The notes under the pieces are model-generated. The model ran no database searches. It was not told the DNA's origin and saw only the letters and a list, made by a program, of their open reading frames with translations. A stretch of 64,000 bases of DNA from Escallonia rubra (Eukaryota; Streptophyta; Magnoliopsida; Escalloniales; Escalloniaceae), in assembly GCA_033065855.1 (NCBI GenBank), contig JAVXUO010001872.1:1-64000 (forward strand), read 5' to 3'. The number at the start of each line of letters is the position of its first letter. Positions within the stretch are counted from its first letter, which is position 1. Positions 36,975-47,600 of the stretch are shown here, piece after piece. Both the position numbers and the translations under genes were made by a program.

Positions 36975-38206
36975 CCATGTGGCCACGGTTCAGCCTCAAC
37001 CGTCGGTCTAAGGAGACTTCTATCTACGGCTCCGTGTGAGCCGTAGGCAATTTCGTCGCTATAGCCATGTTTTGTTGTAGTGAATAAAGTCATTTTGTTA
37101 AAACCGTTAGGTTTTTTTAAGATTCCGTCTGGTCAACGGACATAAGTGTAATTTGTCAAAACTATTGTCCTTGCCTGTAATTACCCCCAAACTTCAGGGA
37201 TATATGTGTAATTAGCTTAATTTTAGGTGGTATTGGGATCATAGGCTATGTGAATCTGGTTTGAATTGGCTTGACTTTAAGGCCTTGGCTTATGCCAAAT
37301 CTATTTCACACCTTATAACGCAAAATTACATGAATTTCTTTTCCTGCACTTTTTCCTTTTATGAACTACTGTTGCATCAAGTAATTGCGAAATATAGCTT
37401 AAATGGTGTTTTTTTTATTCACTTATGTGGTATATTCATGAAAAAGGACTACATAAATGATATCAGAGACTTTCTTATAAGTTCGCGTGAGATCGTAGTG
37501 AAAGGAAAATGCTTCGTGACAAAAATCAACCGGTTATATTAATGTGCCAAAGCTCACATAATCCAAGAGAGAAATAAATTGTTACTTTGGTTAATAAATA
37601 TCTCCCATAATGCTAACATATTTTAATCTCATAAGGTTGGTGTTATGGGCCGGACTAGAAGACCGATATCCTAATTAAGATGGAAAAAAAATGAAAGATC
37701 AAAGAATTCAAGGAAGAAAAGAATTGGAAGAAGGTACAATACGAGTTCAGGGCGATGAGCATTGTGGGCAATCCATAAAAGATAATGAAAATTAAGAGGC
37801 AAATGCTTGAGAGTTACTTCCAAAACGATTCGAGAATTGTTCATATGTTAAATTATGATATATGACTTGGCACATTATAATATGAAATCATTTATGTTGA
37901 TTGATCTTTTCAAGGGCTTAGATACTTAGAATGACCTCTCTTAGACATTTTTACATCAATAACTTGTGCTAATTTTAAGCACCAATTGATTAGGTTAAAC
38001 TTTTGAATAATTATCTGGCCATTCACACGTTGATAGTTTATTGGTCATACTAAGATTGTCAAAATCATATTTTTACGTACCATGTTTATGTGTCAATGTA
38101 ATTATCAAAGTCAAGTGCGAATGTAGAATTGCTTCATTGCAAATAGTTATACTTATCTTGATAATAAGCGTAGATGCTTACGTGCAACGCACGTATACTC
38201 TACTAG

Positions 38207-38453
38207 TCTCTCTATCTTAAAAGTGTAACATGTTTAACCATATTTATGTATCTACACATTTTTATGACCAAAATGCCCTCTAAGATATGATAATACATAT
38301 TACAAATTTTCTAGGCCTCTTTCAAACCGATGCAAATGGATAGCCGCTCGCTCACTACCCCGAATCGTCGCAACAATAAGAAACCAGAACTAACGGCGCC
38401 TTTCCCTCCCCTACCGTCCCTCATCCTTCCATAATTGTTTTACAATGGCAAGA
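38207..38453 (+). mobile_element. Second Helitron 5' end, head to tail with the first
   Basis: Directly after the CTAG of the first Helitron comes TCTCTATCTTAAAAGTGTAA, a typical TC-starting Helitron 5' terminus. It runs to about 38450, where RPC2-like sequence begins (AACTTTGATCTGCACGCTG). No matching 3' hairpin plus CTRR was found downstream, so it may be truncated. Confidence 0.5.
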
Positions 38454-38724
38454 ACTTTGATCTGCACGCTGTTATGATCTTTAAACATTTGCTTGATTCC
38501 GACTTTTTGAATTTACTTGCATTCTCTTGCTTATGATGGACCTATGAAAATCTCTGCCAACTCTACCGGATTTTTCTACTGTACTTTGGGTGTGAATATC
38601 CAGTGTTCCATTATTTTACTGCTGTGATTTCTAGTTCATTTAGCGAGAAATATGTCAAATAAAACTTCCTCAATTGCCTTTTTCTTCTCTCTCGTAAGTT
38701 TTCATAACTTTTTCATGCTCTTAG

Positions 38725-38775
38725 GAACTCCAATTGATGAATATTGTCCCGCGATTAAAACTGACCGAGACTTGA
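38725..38775 (+). pseudogene. Orphan copy of the RPC2 terminal exon
   Basis: The last RPC2 exon with its acceptor (CTCTTAG) and TGA is duplicated here. It reads [16 protein letters not shown], with Ser to Leu against the genic exon (TCG to TTG). No other RPC2 exon is nearby, so it is non-functional unless a very long RPC2 transcript splices to it. That would need a 26.8-kb intron and is unlikely. Confidence 0.9.
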
Positions 38776-38897
38776 TCCGATGGGTTTCCCCTCCAAGGAT
38801 GGAAGCAACACGACCGGGGTATCTGTTCCAGTGCCGTGTCCGTGGATGTCAATGATATTACAACATGACATTTCACTCGTCTGCACGTTGTGGAGGA

Positions 38898-40201
38898 CAG
38901 GGGCGGAGGCAATGGGGGGCACAGGTGGGCTGGAGCCCACCTGCTTCTAAGTGAATTTTCTATATTATATGGTATATTTCTCCTTAACGAGAAAAATGCC
39001 CACCTAAAAATTTTAAAAATACTTAAAAGAGATGTATTTTTAATCACTTTATATGCTAAGCTATATGACAATTTTAAAAATAGTTTGAAGAAAATGTCTT
39101 TTTAGCCATTAAAAATGCTAAACTTACTAAATAAAAAAAGTTCTACGCTTAAAGTCAACACAAAAAAATCTCATATTCTCTATTATTTTCAAAGCGTCCC
39201 TATTTCGAAAGCCTAAAAGCCACATAATGGAGATAGGCACGGAGCACACCATCTCCTCAGCCCCCTCACCGGCCTTTCGCCCTCAACGTCACGGCCCACT
39301 GTCTCCACCGGCAGGTTCACCTCCGGCGACCAGCATAGTCGCGTACGGTAGAATGGTTGAAGTCGTGGTGTATTACTCGAATCATCGATTCATCTATTCC
39401 TCCAGCTTTGTCGATTCGTCATGATGTATTTGCAATTGCGTTCTCCTCATATTTTCTTTCCCAAATTATCAGTGTCTCGCCTAATTTTCTCCACGACAAT
39501 CCATTTATCCTAAAGATCATGAAGAAACCTCTTTTTTTTTCCCTTCCAAATATAAAGCCACCACTCTTCCACTGATTACTAGAATTTCTCCACTGTCTCC
39601 ATGCAAAGTCGCAAACCCTAATCTTCTACTTTGAAAGAAAGGTAAGATCTAGATTTCCAGTGTTTATTCTTAAAATTTCTAATTCCTTGAACTTGAACCC
39701 TTTCCTTTTTGTTTCAAATTAGAATTTGATAATTGAGTTTTGGAACTTACAAGTCCCAACTGAGAATTGGGGCCGCTAGTAGGATTCTTAATTTTAGATT
39801 GAGATTTTGGATTTATATTTTTCAGATTGCCATTGTTACTCGTGGGTGGTGAGTGTAAAAGTTTCAGACTGAGATTTGTTGGGATTTTTTATTTTGGAAT
39901 GAGAGATTGACAATTGCTGATTGTGGTTGCAATTACGAAATATGAATTTGGCATTTGAGAGAATTTAGCACTAAATTTAGCAATTAGGGTTTGAGAATTT
40001 GGAGCTTTCATGAACAAGTTGAATACAATGACAACCTGACAAACTGGGAAGTTCGAATTGCCGAATTGAAGTTCTTGTTTCTTGCCCCTTTGAACCACGT
40101 TCATCAGTTTGTTAGGTTTAACTCACTGACGAAGGTATTTTAAGCAAAAAATTTTGACTATTAAGTGCCCACCTTGAACTAAATTTTTGGCTTCGCCACT
40201 G
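38898..40201. mobile_element. hAT transposon, non-autonomous, 1.30 kb
   Basis: Ends are CAGGGGCGGAGGCA and, on the other strand, CAGTGGCGAAGCCA. The 8-bp target duplication GTGGAGGA lies at 38890-38897 and 40202-40209. The empty site (GTTGTGGAGGAGATGATAAA) is intact in the native RPC2 3' flank near 17108. No transposase frame. Confidence 0.93.
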
Positions 40202-40948
40202 GTGGAGGAGATGATAAAGTCATCAAGCCAGAGGATTGAAGAGGCTTCGAGACTTAGCACCTATCTCTAAATGTATATTCTTATCTGAACTCTGAATCAT
40301 TGTGCAGAACATCCGTGTTGGACGTTCATCTTATACAAATTGCATACTCAAGCTGCCAACTTAGTATTTGGTTACCGGTGGAATTTACAGACCAAATCCT
40401 CGTTCTTTTAATATTTTGTGCCTGTACTCTGCCCCAAGTTAGGTCATTGAAGTGGAATAGACGGATTGTAGCTGGAACGTATCAAGATCTAATGGGTGGA
40501 GTAGACAGAAAGGAGCTATTGGAACAAAAAATCTTTATATAGGTATCGTTTAAAACAAATTAAAAGCACGATGAAAATAAAATAAAAGGGAAAGTAGGAT
40601 GATGTTTTTTTTGCTATTTTCCCATGTTTAAACTGAACCCCTGATTGTGCCTAGTGCAGTAATCAAACTGGACAAAAATTAAGGAGTAAACCAACAAAAA
40701 AAAGTGAAGTACATAATACTAGGTACTCCTGTCTTGCAAAAAACAAGTGACATCCTGATTTTTTTTTAAAAAAAATAAGAGAATTGATATCAATAAGACG
40801 AGTACGTTTTTAGTTATACGAGTAGTTAGATTATTTTATGAGAAGACAAACCCTCCTGACATAAGCGTTTGCTAGTTGAAAAAGTCGATGTGTGCGTGAA
40901 ACACTAAAGTCCACTGTCACAAACATGGCCTGATGCCTATTAAAGTCT

Positions 40949-42396
40949 ATGTGTTGTCATCAACCACCCTGTTGCCGGCTCTGGATCAATGGTCTTAGGC
41001 TGTCGGCCAGATTTCAGCCTTTGAATGGGCCATCTTTGGCTATAATATCCGCCCACGAGCAGCGTTTAAAAAGGAACGCAAAAAGGTTAGCTAGCTTCAA
41101 AACAACCATCACCCAGCTCCGTCGGATCCTCTAATTGTACCGAAGTAAATTTATTTGTTCCTCAATTTTGTTCACTAAAGTTAGAAGTGCATCCATTCTG
41201 GACCAGAATGGATCACTTTAACGTCATCTGAAAAAACAGCCAACTTTAACGTCATCTGAAAAAACAGAAGAAGAAGCAAAATGGACTGACCAGCTGGATT
41301 CTCCTCAGAACCGGAGCTTGGAGAAGATCCACCGGTTGTCGCCGACCTTGAAGCGCTCCTCAAACCAGGCCTTGACCTCTTTGGCGGCTGTGAACCACTC
41401 ACAAGGCAAGCTCGATGTAAGATTTCAGGCCTGTCACGTGACTGGGATGTAGGAGTGAAGGAAATCGGAAAGGAGGCTGCCGGCGACGGAGAAAGAGACT
41501 GCCGGCGGTGGGAACACTCGGGTGATGGAGAGAGGCTCCACCGGCGATGGTGATGGCTGTCACGGTCGCAAGAAAGCGTCGCGGGAGAGAACCAACGGGC
41601 GACGGCAGAGCATGTTCTCTTCTTTCTACGTCTTGTAATTATAGGACCCGTTTTGACCCGCGGGTCGAGTGACCCAACCCGTTATAACCCTTATTAATTT
41701 GAACAACCCAATTCTGACCCGCGGGTCGAATGACCATCCCACGGATTTGATTGGGTTGACCCGCGGTGAATAAAAATGAACGGATTGGGTTGGGTTCAAT
41801 GGGTTGGGTCATATTTTGCCAGGCCTAATTCTGGTCCATAGGTTCTCATCAAGACAGAGTGATGCATCTCCCAAGTGCAAGAACTCTTACTAAATGAGAG
41901 CCCCGAGAGAAGCTCCAATGTGGAAGAGACCAAAAGCCACGCGACTGCAGAGACCATAACCATTTTTATAGACACGACGTCGGTACTACGAACTTACATG
42001 GGTTAACTATAACTAATCCAACACTTAAAAAGTGGACATAGGCGCCGTTTTCTAGTCTAGTGACAAGATAATTTTTTACTTCGACAACCAAGGAAAATAT
42101 TGAATAATACTTGGAAATCGATCAATAATGAGGTCGGGAAATGGTCATTTCAGCTTTACTAAGGCTTGCTGCTGTCAATCTAAGAAAATGGCTCAAAAGT
42201 GCCAAGAAGATGTACAAAAACATATTGCCCCAGCCTTCTTCAATTTTCTCGACTTTTCCCCTCCGTGATAACTGAATTAATAACTTATATAAAGTACAAT
42301 ACAAAAGTATTATATATGTCAATTAGTGACAAAATGCAAATGAATTAATCACATCCAACCCACAAAAAGGTCATTCAACAAGCTAACGTACGCCCC
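40949..42396. repeat. DUF247-ATPD spacer module, copy S3, with an insertion
   Basis: Spacer sequence as in S1, S2 and S4 (TCATCAACCACCCTGTTGCC ... CCCAGCTCCGTCGGATCCTC ... ACCAAAAGCCACGCGACTGC). It is interrupted between GTGCATCCATT (41197) and TCTGGTCCATAGG (about 41831) by foreign DNA listed separately. Confidence 0.75.
41205..41828. mobile_element. Probable transposon insertion in S3
   Basis: ATTCTGG is repeated at both edges of about 620 bp of sequence absent from the other spacer copies. The right end reads, on the minus strand, TAGGCCTGGCAAAATATGAC followed by repeated GGGTCAACCCG-type words, as in some plant hAT elements. The left end does not mirror it. On the minus strand 41290-41405 reads in one open frame ([20 protein letters not shown]...), perhaps a captured exon; I do not recognise it. 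Confidence 0.45.
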
Positions 42397-42671
42397 CTAA
42401 ACATCCCCAGTGTCGAGTTGAGCGAGGATCTCTTCAAGTTGCTTCTTCACGCTCATGTCAATCAGCTTCGACCCCGAGTTGCCGTACCTGATCGTGAAAC
42501 CAGCGACCAACGAAGGGTCAATCACTGTCTTGATCCTCACATTCTTCGACCCAGTAAGCCGCTGCACCCCCCTCTGGGCCACGTGCCGTGACTCCAACTG
42601 CACCACCGAGGTGACAACGACCAGCTCCGTGTCAGTCAAGCTGTTGTACACCAGTTCGAACTCCTTGACAG
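42397..42671 (-). pseudogene. ATPD 3' fragment 3
   Basis: Longest of the fragments: on the minus strand KEFELVYNSLTDTELVVVTS through GSKNVRIKTVIDPSLVAGFT to IDMSVKKQLEEILAQLDTGD. It matches the last ~90 codons of ATPD with three residues (IAK-equivalent) missing after AQ and an altered C-terminus. The N-terminal domain and transit peptide are absent, so it is non-functional. It joins repeat B directly. Confidence 0.88.
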
Positions 42672-43235
42672 TGAACACCAAACCGATCCAACTGAACTAT
42701 TAAAACATGTTAACAATTCAATTTTATATTTATCAAATCAACATCATTACGGTTCGTTTCATGAATCACAACTGATCATAAACCGAACAAAAATGACCTA
42801 TGATATAGTCAATTATTTTTAGTGACATTCATTGATAATTTTCACCTACTCCTAAGCAAAAGCCAAATAAATAAAACCTTGAAATTTATGAGAAAAGAAA
42901 ATAAGGAGAACACTTATAACACGAAAGTCTACTGCTCAATATTTCTCCCGCTATCACAACAAGGCAGATAGGACATCACCTTTCTTATGTCCAGGATTCT
43001 TGATCCGGCTTTTTCTCGTTGACTTGACCAATTACGTTAAGACCATATGTAATTACTCATTTTTTCTTATACAACAATGACAAAAACGTCGGGTTTTCAT
43101 TTTAACATAATGCTTATATCTTATGTTAGCACGAGCACTTAGATATTGAGTGTAACAAGATTATGTGCATTTTAGATAAAATATAACTTTAGTTTTGAAT
43201 AATATTTACATCGAATAATATGTGCAAATGGATAA
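42672..43235. repeat. Repeat B
   Basis: Same sequence as repeats A and C (AACCGAACAAAAATGACCTA ... GGCAGATAGGACATCACC), here uninterrupted. It gives the empty site for the MULE in A. Confidence 0.75.
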
Positions 43236-43896
43236 CTTTAGTAAATAAACACAAAAGGATAGGCAAGCGGCCGCAGTGGGGCTTCTTCGACGAGGTGATT
43301 GCGGGGTACTTGCCACAGAGTTGACGACGAAGTGGAGGTGGTTGTGTTGCACGGTGGGGGAGGGGAATTTGCCGGCAAGGAGGGAGGACAACTGGATGGA
43401 GGACGAAGGAGGGAGTTAGGCTGTCGCCGACAGCAATAGAGAGAGAAGAGAGAGAGAATAAAGAAAGTTGTGGGGAGAAAAATTAATTAGGGTTTTCATC
43501 TAAGGACTTTTAGCGACGGACGATGCCCATTGCTAAAAGTGGCGTTTTCAAAATTTTGATTTTTAGCGACGGATACAAATTCTTTGCCAAAAGTTATAAA
43601 AAAATTAAAATATTTTTTTTAGCAATGGATTTAAATCCGATCCGTAGGTAATACTTCGTCGTAATTTATTTACAAAAATATTTTCAAAATTCAACTGAAA
43701 ATAAAAATTTTGAAAAACCTTCTAGCGCTGGAATTTTTGTTGGTATAAATCCGTTACTAAATGTTATTATTGACGGACGTTTCTATCGGAATAACCTTTA
43801 GCGACGGACCTTTAACGACGGCCTTTACCGTCGCTAGAGGTGACTTTTAGTGACGGAATTGTGTCCATATGGCTAAATGAGATTTTTCTCGTAGTG
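43236..43896. mobile_element. CACTA transposon, 3'-terminal remnant (copy 2)
   Basis: Duplicate of 20811-21465, ending TTTTTCTCGTAGTG with TTTAGCGACGG subterminal repeats. The same 5' truncation in both copies shows the loss came before the segmental duplication. Confidence 0.75.
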
Positions 43897-45378
43897 TATA
43901 CACACCTTATGCAACAAATGAAAGGCCACACGTATATCCTAACTACAGAGGATCAAAGCTTGTGCACTAAGAAATTGGCTAATCAAGTCAAAAAAAAAAA
44001 AGTCAAAACTTTGCAAGCTGGTCGCCATAAACTACGCAAAGAGATGAAAGGTCCAAGTTAGCGTCTAGCCCCAAAGTCATTCAATATTAGGAGTCTTTCT
44101 TTAAAACTAGCGCACTGTAAGATGCCTTCACAGAACTTCCTGTTCAGGCTTCTCACCATCAAGAGGTTCTCCATCTCCCCGGCCGGTTGCAGTTCTTTTA
44201 CATTTCTCGAAACGCAGCAATAAAGGTATCTCTCTCCCTACGATCAGTTGTCTTCGCACTTGTTTCTTTCATATTGATACGGAGTATATTTCAAGAGTCC
44301 ATATATCGTACTGAGCCAGAGTAACTTAATGAGTAAAGTTCCGCTATTCTTTGTGTCGAGGTTCAATTTTAAGTTTTTTTTAACCATACCGATGAAAAAG
44401 CAAAAAGACAGTAAGAAACTCCATGCCATTGAGAAAATTGTGAAACCACCTAATAAGCACTAGAAAATATATTTATCGATCAGATGCACCGGGTAACTCC
44501 GTGCTTAGATGAGAGTGCTCCGTATTACTAAACAACGTGAATATTGCTGTAATTTCTTTTGGTCACCTCATAAGTTATTGCAAGTAATATTTTGATGAAT
44601 CAAGGTGTGCTACAAGCTGTGGTTGTCCCAAACTAGTGGGGGTGACCTGTGCGTTGGGCTAAGCAGGTTTTAACCAACCCAACCACGGACTTGGTGGCTC
44701 TATAATAACCAACCCAAAAATAATAAGGTTAGGCCGAGGAAAAGGGGTGGTTGTAGCTAAAAAGTGGTAATTTTTGAATTTTAGCGAACCCAAAAAATTG
44801 AACTGGAAAGTTATTGGTCGTAACTCGTAAGATTCTGGAATTGTATACTGCTTTGAAATTTCAATTCACAACCGCTCTTGCTCTCATCCGTGATTCGTGC
44901 AGCCAAGGGACTGGGCTAAGTTTCGCTTTTTCCTGTACACAATTGGAGCTTCTTTTAACACCAAGTTAACGTCTTTCTTTTATGCAGCCATAACCATTTA
45001 AGCCATTGAATCTTTGGCTAGGCTTCATGTTGTGATTAGCTAGTAGACACCAATATGTGGGTCTAGCCAAATTTTGTAGTATTTTTTATATTTATACCTA
45101 ATTTCGCACTTTTTAATCTCTAAAAGTTACCTTACCACCATAAGTGGTAAGCAAATTGAGTCCATTGTATACACCAAAACGATTTTACGCAAGATCGTAA
45201 AGTAAGTGAGAAAGAGAGAGAAAGCCTAAAGAATTAACGGCCACATGGAGTTCGGCACAACCGACATATGCATGTCGGTTCTAAAGCCAAACGGTACTAA
45301 CCGCTGCATTTCAACGGTTCTAAAGCAAATAAATAACTTCCCAGGACTATACATCCAATTTGAAAGGAATTTAAGGCA
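43897..45378. other. Upstream region of DUF247-3
   Basis: 44040-44230 is the upstream block shared with DUF247-4 (48835-49015) and with 18835-18960. It ends GCAGCAATAAAGGTATCTCT, which could be a 5' UTR exon with its donor at about 44225, though no transcript evidence exists. The remainder is AT-rich with no gene seen. Confidence 0.5.
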
Positions 45379-46863
45379 ATGGCGGATATCCATGTTGAGG
45401 ATAGCAGACGAGATACGACTTCTGCCAAGAAATTATCAGAGATGGTAAAACGTGACGTGGCCGACGATGACCGTGCAATCGAAGAATGGAAAGCCGCCAT
45501 TAGCGGAGAGCAGAAAATTGGTGGCGTTCTGAACGAGAAAAGGAGAAGAATAATACACAGGATTTCCCCACTCTTGCGAGCGAACAAGAGTAACGAAAAA
45601 GAGTACGACCCTGTAGTTGTTTCCTTGGGTCCTTACCACCACAATAAAGGGGAGCTCCAGTTAGCAGAGAAGTTCAAGCCCAGAACACTACGAATGTTTC
45701 TTGCACATTGTTTCAACAAAACCATAGATGATTTGTGCGAGGTGGTCCTGGCGATGGTTGACATTGCTAGAAGTAGCTACGTCGAAGGCTCAACGGATGC
45801 ATACGATGACGAGGAATTTTCCCGAATGATGCTCCTGGACGCTTGTTTTATTTTAAGCGTCATATGCGGTGACACATTCCAAACAGAGAATACCGATTGT
45901 GATCCCTTCACACCATCACTCGTTGCCATGGATAATATGATGGTAGACCCTGTGGTACTACAGTATCACGAGCATCTAGGTGCGTTGGGGTGGGCTAATA
46001 TATTCCGGGACATGTTTTTACTTGAGAACCAAGTGCCTTATGAAGTGCTTCGAGTGTTAATCAACTTCACATTTGATATCGGAAATGAACGGGAGGCAAC
46101 AATGAACAGATTTGTTGATTTTATAGTGCATAGGCAGAGGACTAGCCAGCCAGAAGGAAGAACATTGAGCACTAGCATATCTCAGCGGCAGCCTTCTCAT
46201 CTTCTTGAAATGTATCGAACATCCTTTCTCAGGTTTGATAGCAATCAGAAGCACTCGCCGAAAGCCAAATTTCGAGTTGATGGCAAGAATCGGTTTACCA
46301 ACTACACACACTCGTGTCGTTCAGCTACGGAGCTCAAAGCAAAGGGAATCAACTTTAGCCCTAGTACTGGCAAGTCTTTGACGGACATCGATTTCAACTC
46401 GTTCGACTTTTTTGGAAAGCTTGAAATCCCTTCCAGGGTTATCACTCCCAGTGCCAAGGCTATTTTCCTAAACTTGATTGCATACGAAATGAGTCCACAT
46501 AACCCTAACGATTTCAGTGTCACATCTTATATTGGTTTCATGAAATCACTCATTAATCATCCAGCTGATGTGAAAATGTTAAGGTCAAACCGCATTCTTT
46601 TGAACAAACTCAACAGTGATGAAGAGCTGGCTAAGATGTATATGGAGATAAGCATTCCCACAGTGAACAATGCCATCTTCATGAACGTTCAAGAAAGAAT
46701 CCAAGAGTACTACAATAGCAGGGCAAAGACGTGGATCGCGCAAATGATATCACGGTACCTCAGTAGCCCTTGGACTGCTATTGGTTTACTTGCTGCAACT
46801 TTACTTCTCGTCTTGACCTTTCTCCAGACTTACTTCACAATCTCTCCTCGCTCCCGCAAGTGA
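45379..46863 (+). CDS. DUF247 (UPF0481) family protein, DUF247-3
   Basis: Intact single-exon frame of 494 residues. It has the same order of DUF247 landmarks as DUF247-1: HRISPLLRANKSNEKEYDPV, VVSLGPYHHNKGELQLAEKF, MMLLDACFILSVI, FRDMFLLENQVPYEVLRVLI, SCRSATELKAKGINF, PSAKAIFLNLIAYEM, and a C-terminal hydrophobic anchor WTAIGLLAATLLLVLTFLQT. The start ATG GCG GAT ATC follows GGAATTTAAGGCA, the same context as DUF247-1. The segment between DACFILSVICGD and YHEHLGALGW differs from DUF247-1 in both length and sequence, while the flanks are nearly identical. Function unknown; probably a membrane-tethered plant protein. Confidence 0.92.
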   Translation: MADIHVEDSRRDTTSAKKLSEMVKRDVADDDRAIEEWKAAISGEQKIGGVLNEKRRRIIHRISPLLRANKSNEKEYDPVVVSLGPYHHNKGELQLAEKFKPRTLRMFLAHCFNKTIDDLCEVVLAMVDIARSSYVEGSTDAYDDEEFSRMMLLDACFILSVICGDTFQTENTDCDPFTPSLVAMDNMMVDPVVLQYHEHLGALGWANIFRDMFLLENQVPYEVLRVLINFTFDIGNEREATMNRFVDFIVHRQRTSQPEGRTLSTSISQRQPSHLLEMYRTSFLRFDSNQKHSPKAKFRVDGKNRFTNYTHSCRSATELKAKGINFSPSTGKSLTDIDFNSFDFFGKLEIPSRVITPSAKAIFLNLIAYEMSPHNPNDFSVTSYIGFMKSLINHPADVKMLRSNRILLNKLNSDEELAKMYMEISIPTVNNAIFMNVQERIQEYYNSRAKTWIAQMISRYLSSPWTAIGLLAATLLLVLTFLQTYFTISPRSRK

Positions 46864-47600
46864 GTAATGCGGATTATCTGTCAAAGTTGAGTAGAATAAA
46901 AAAATCCGTTCTTACCATCAATAATAGTTCAGAATAGAGAAGTACTATGCGCATCGCTACAGTCGGGACTCTGCTTGTAGAAGACGTGACGAGTCATAAG
47001 TCATCCAAAGAATCACAAGAGCTAATGGCTCTCAAATGGCTAGAATGGGCCGGAAGCGAAGCTTCTCAACCAGCCACTTGATTCATGGTAAAGTGTCCCA
47101 CGACATTGTCTAAATAAGGGAACGGGCTTGAGTGTAACACCCAAACGGGGAGCTTCGATTTACTGCACAGGTATTTACAAGGGAAGGAAGATTCTGAAGA
47201 AGGGGATGGTCCGGAGGCTAACAAAGGGGCTAATAGCTTGGCAAACCTGGATGGACCCGTGAATGCAACTCAGCATCTAAGGCAGGCCTTTATTTCTTGA
47301 GATTAGTTTGGCCCGGAAGTGTAATCTGATAAGCTCCTTTTTTGGGCTATTACCCCCTTTATGTATGTATCAAAAATAAGAAACTTCTTCTGTTCTCATC
47401 AACCTCCCTGTTGTCGGCTCTGGATCCCTGCTCTAAGGCTGTAGGCCAGATTTCGGCCTTTCAATGAGCCATCTTTGGCTATAATATCCGCACCACGAGC
47501 AGCGTTTGCAAAGGAACGCAAAAAGGCTAGCTAGCTTCAAAACAACCATCACCCAGCTCCGCCGGATCCTCTAAATTTACCGAAGTAAATCTATTTGTCC
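46864..47600. repeat. DUF247 downstream spacer, truncated copy
   Basis: 3' flank as after DUF247-1 and -2 (GTGAGTAATGCGGATTATCT ... TGTTGTCGGCTCTGGATCCC ... GCCGGATCCTCTAAATTTAC). It breaks off at about 47600, before any ATPD sequence. Confidence 0.75.

Larger units (their letters stand above)
32589..37082. mobile_element. CACTA transposon, non-autonomous, 4.49 kb
   Basis: It starts CACTACAAGAAAATCGG and ends GTTTTGTTGTAGTG, with 3-bp target duplications AAT (32586-32588 and 37083-37085). The left subterminal region (32610-32905) has many TATGCCTACGGTAC / TACCGTAGGCATA motifs in both senses; the right has CTACGGCTCC / GAGCCGTAGG. The interior has a 152-bp palindrome, a CA-rich tract and a GA microsatellite. 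I see no transposase frame. Confidence 0.88.
31514..37217. mobile_element. MULE-like element nested in the Helitron, itself split by a CACTA
   Basis: Diverged terminal inverted repeats: GGGCTAATTACAGCAGTGTC at the left, and on the opposite strand AGCTAATTACACATATATCC at the right. Both continue through CCCTGA(G/A) and AATTACAG(T/G)CAAGGA. The layout resembles the MULE at 19102. I could not find a convincing 9-bp duplication. The ends are much more diverged than those of the 61225 element, so it is older. About 1.2 kb remains without the CACTA; no transposase. Confidence 0.6.
30643..38206 (+). mobile_element. Helitron, probably full length, 7.6 kb with nested insertions
   Basis: The 5' end is A|TCTATACTATTTATACAAGTG. 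The 3' end is the hairpin ACGTGC-AAC-GCACGT (about 38180-38194) followed 12 nt later by CTAG|T. The pre-insertion site GGCTAA|TC is seen at 43977-43990. Most of the length is nested DNA (31514-37217), leaving about 1.85 kb of Helitron sequence with no helicase coding region, so it is non-autonomous. That both ends belong to one element is inferred from order and orientation. Confidence 0.6.
38454..47300. repeat. Segmental duplication, copy 2 (RPC2 3' end to DUF247-3)
   Basis: Largely collinear with 16672-24500: RPC2 last exon and 3' flank (38454-40948), full spacer S3 (40949-42396), ATPD fragment (42397-42671), repeat B, CACTA 3' end (to 43896), DUF247 upstream sequence, DUF247-3 and its spacer. 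It lacks the SINE and MULE of copy 1. Confidence 0.85.

Noticed and set aside
31514-37217. A firm 9-bp target duplication for this MULE-like element
   Set aside because: The flanks TTGGATTAA and TAATTTTAG do not match, so the element is called from its inverted repeats only.
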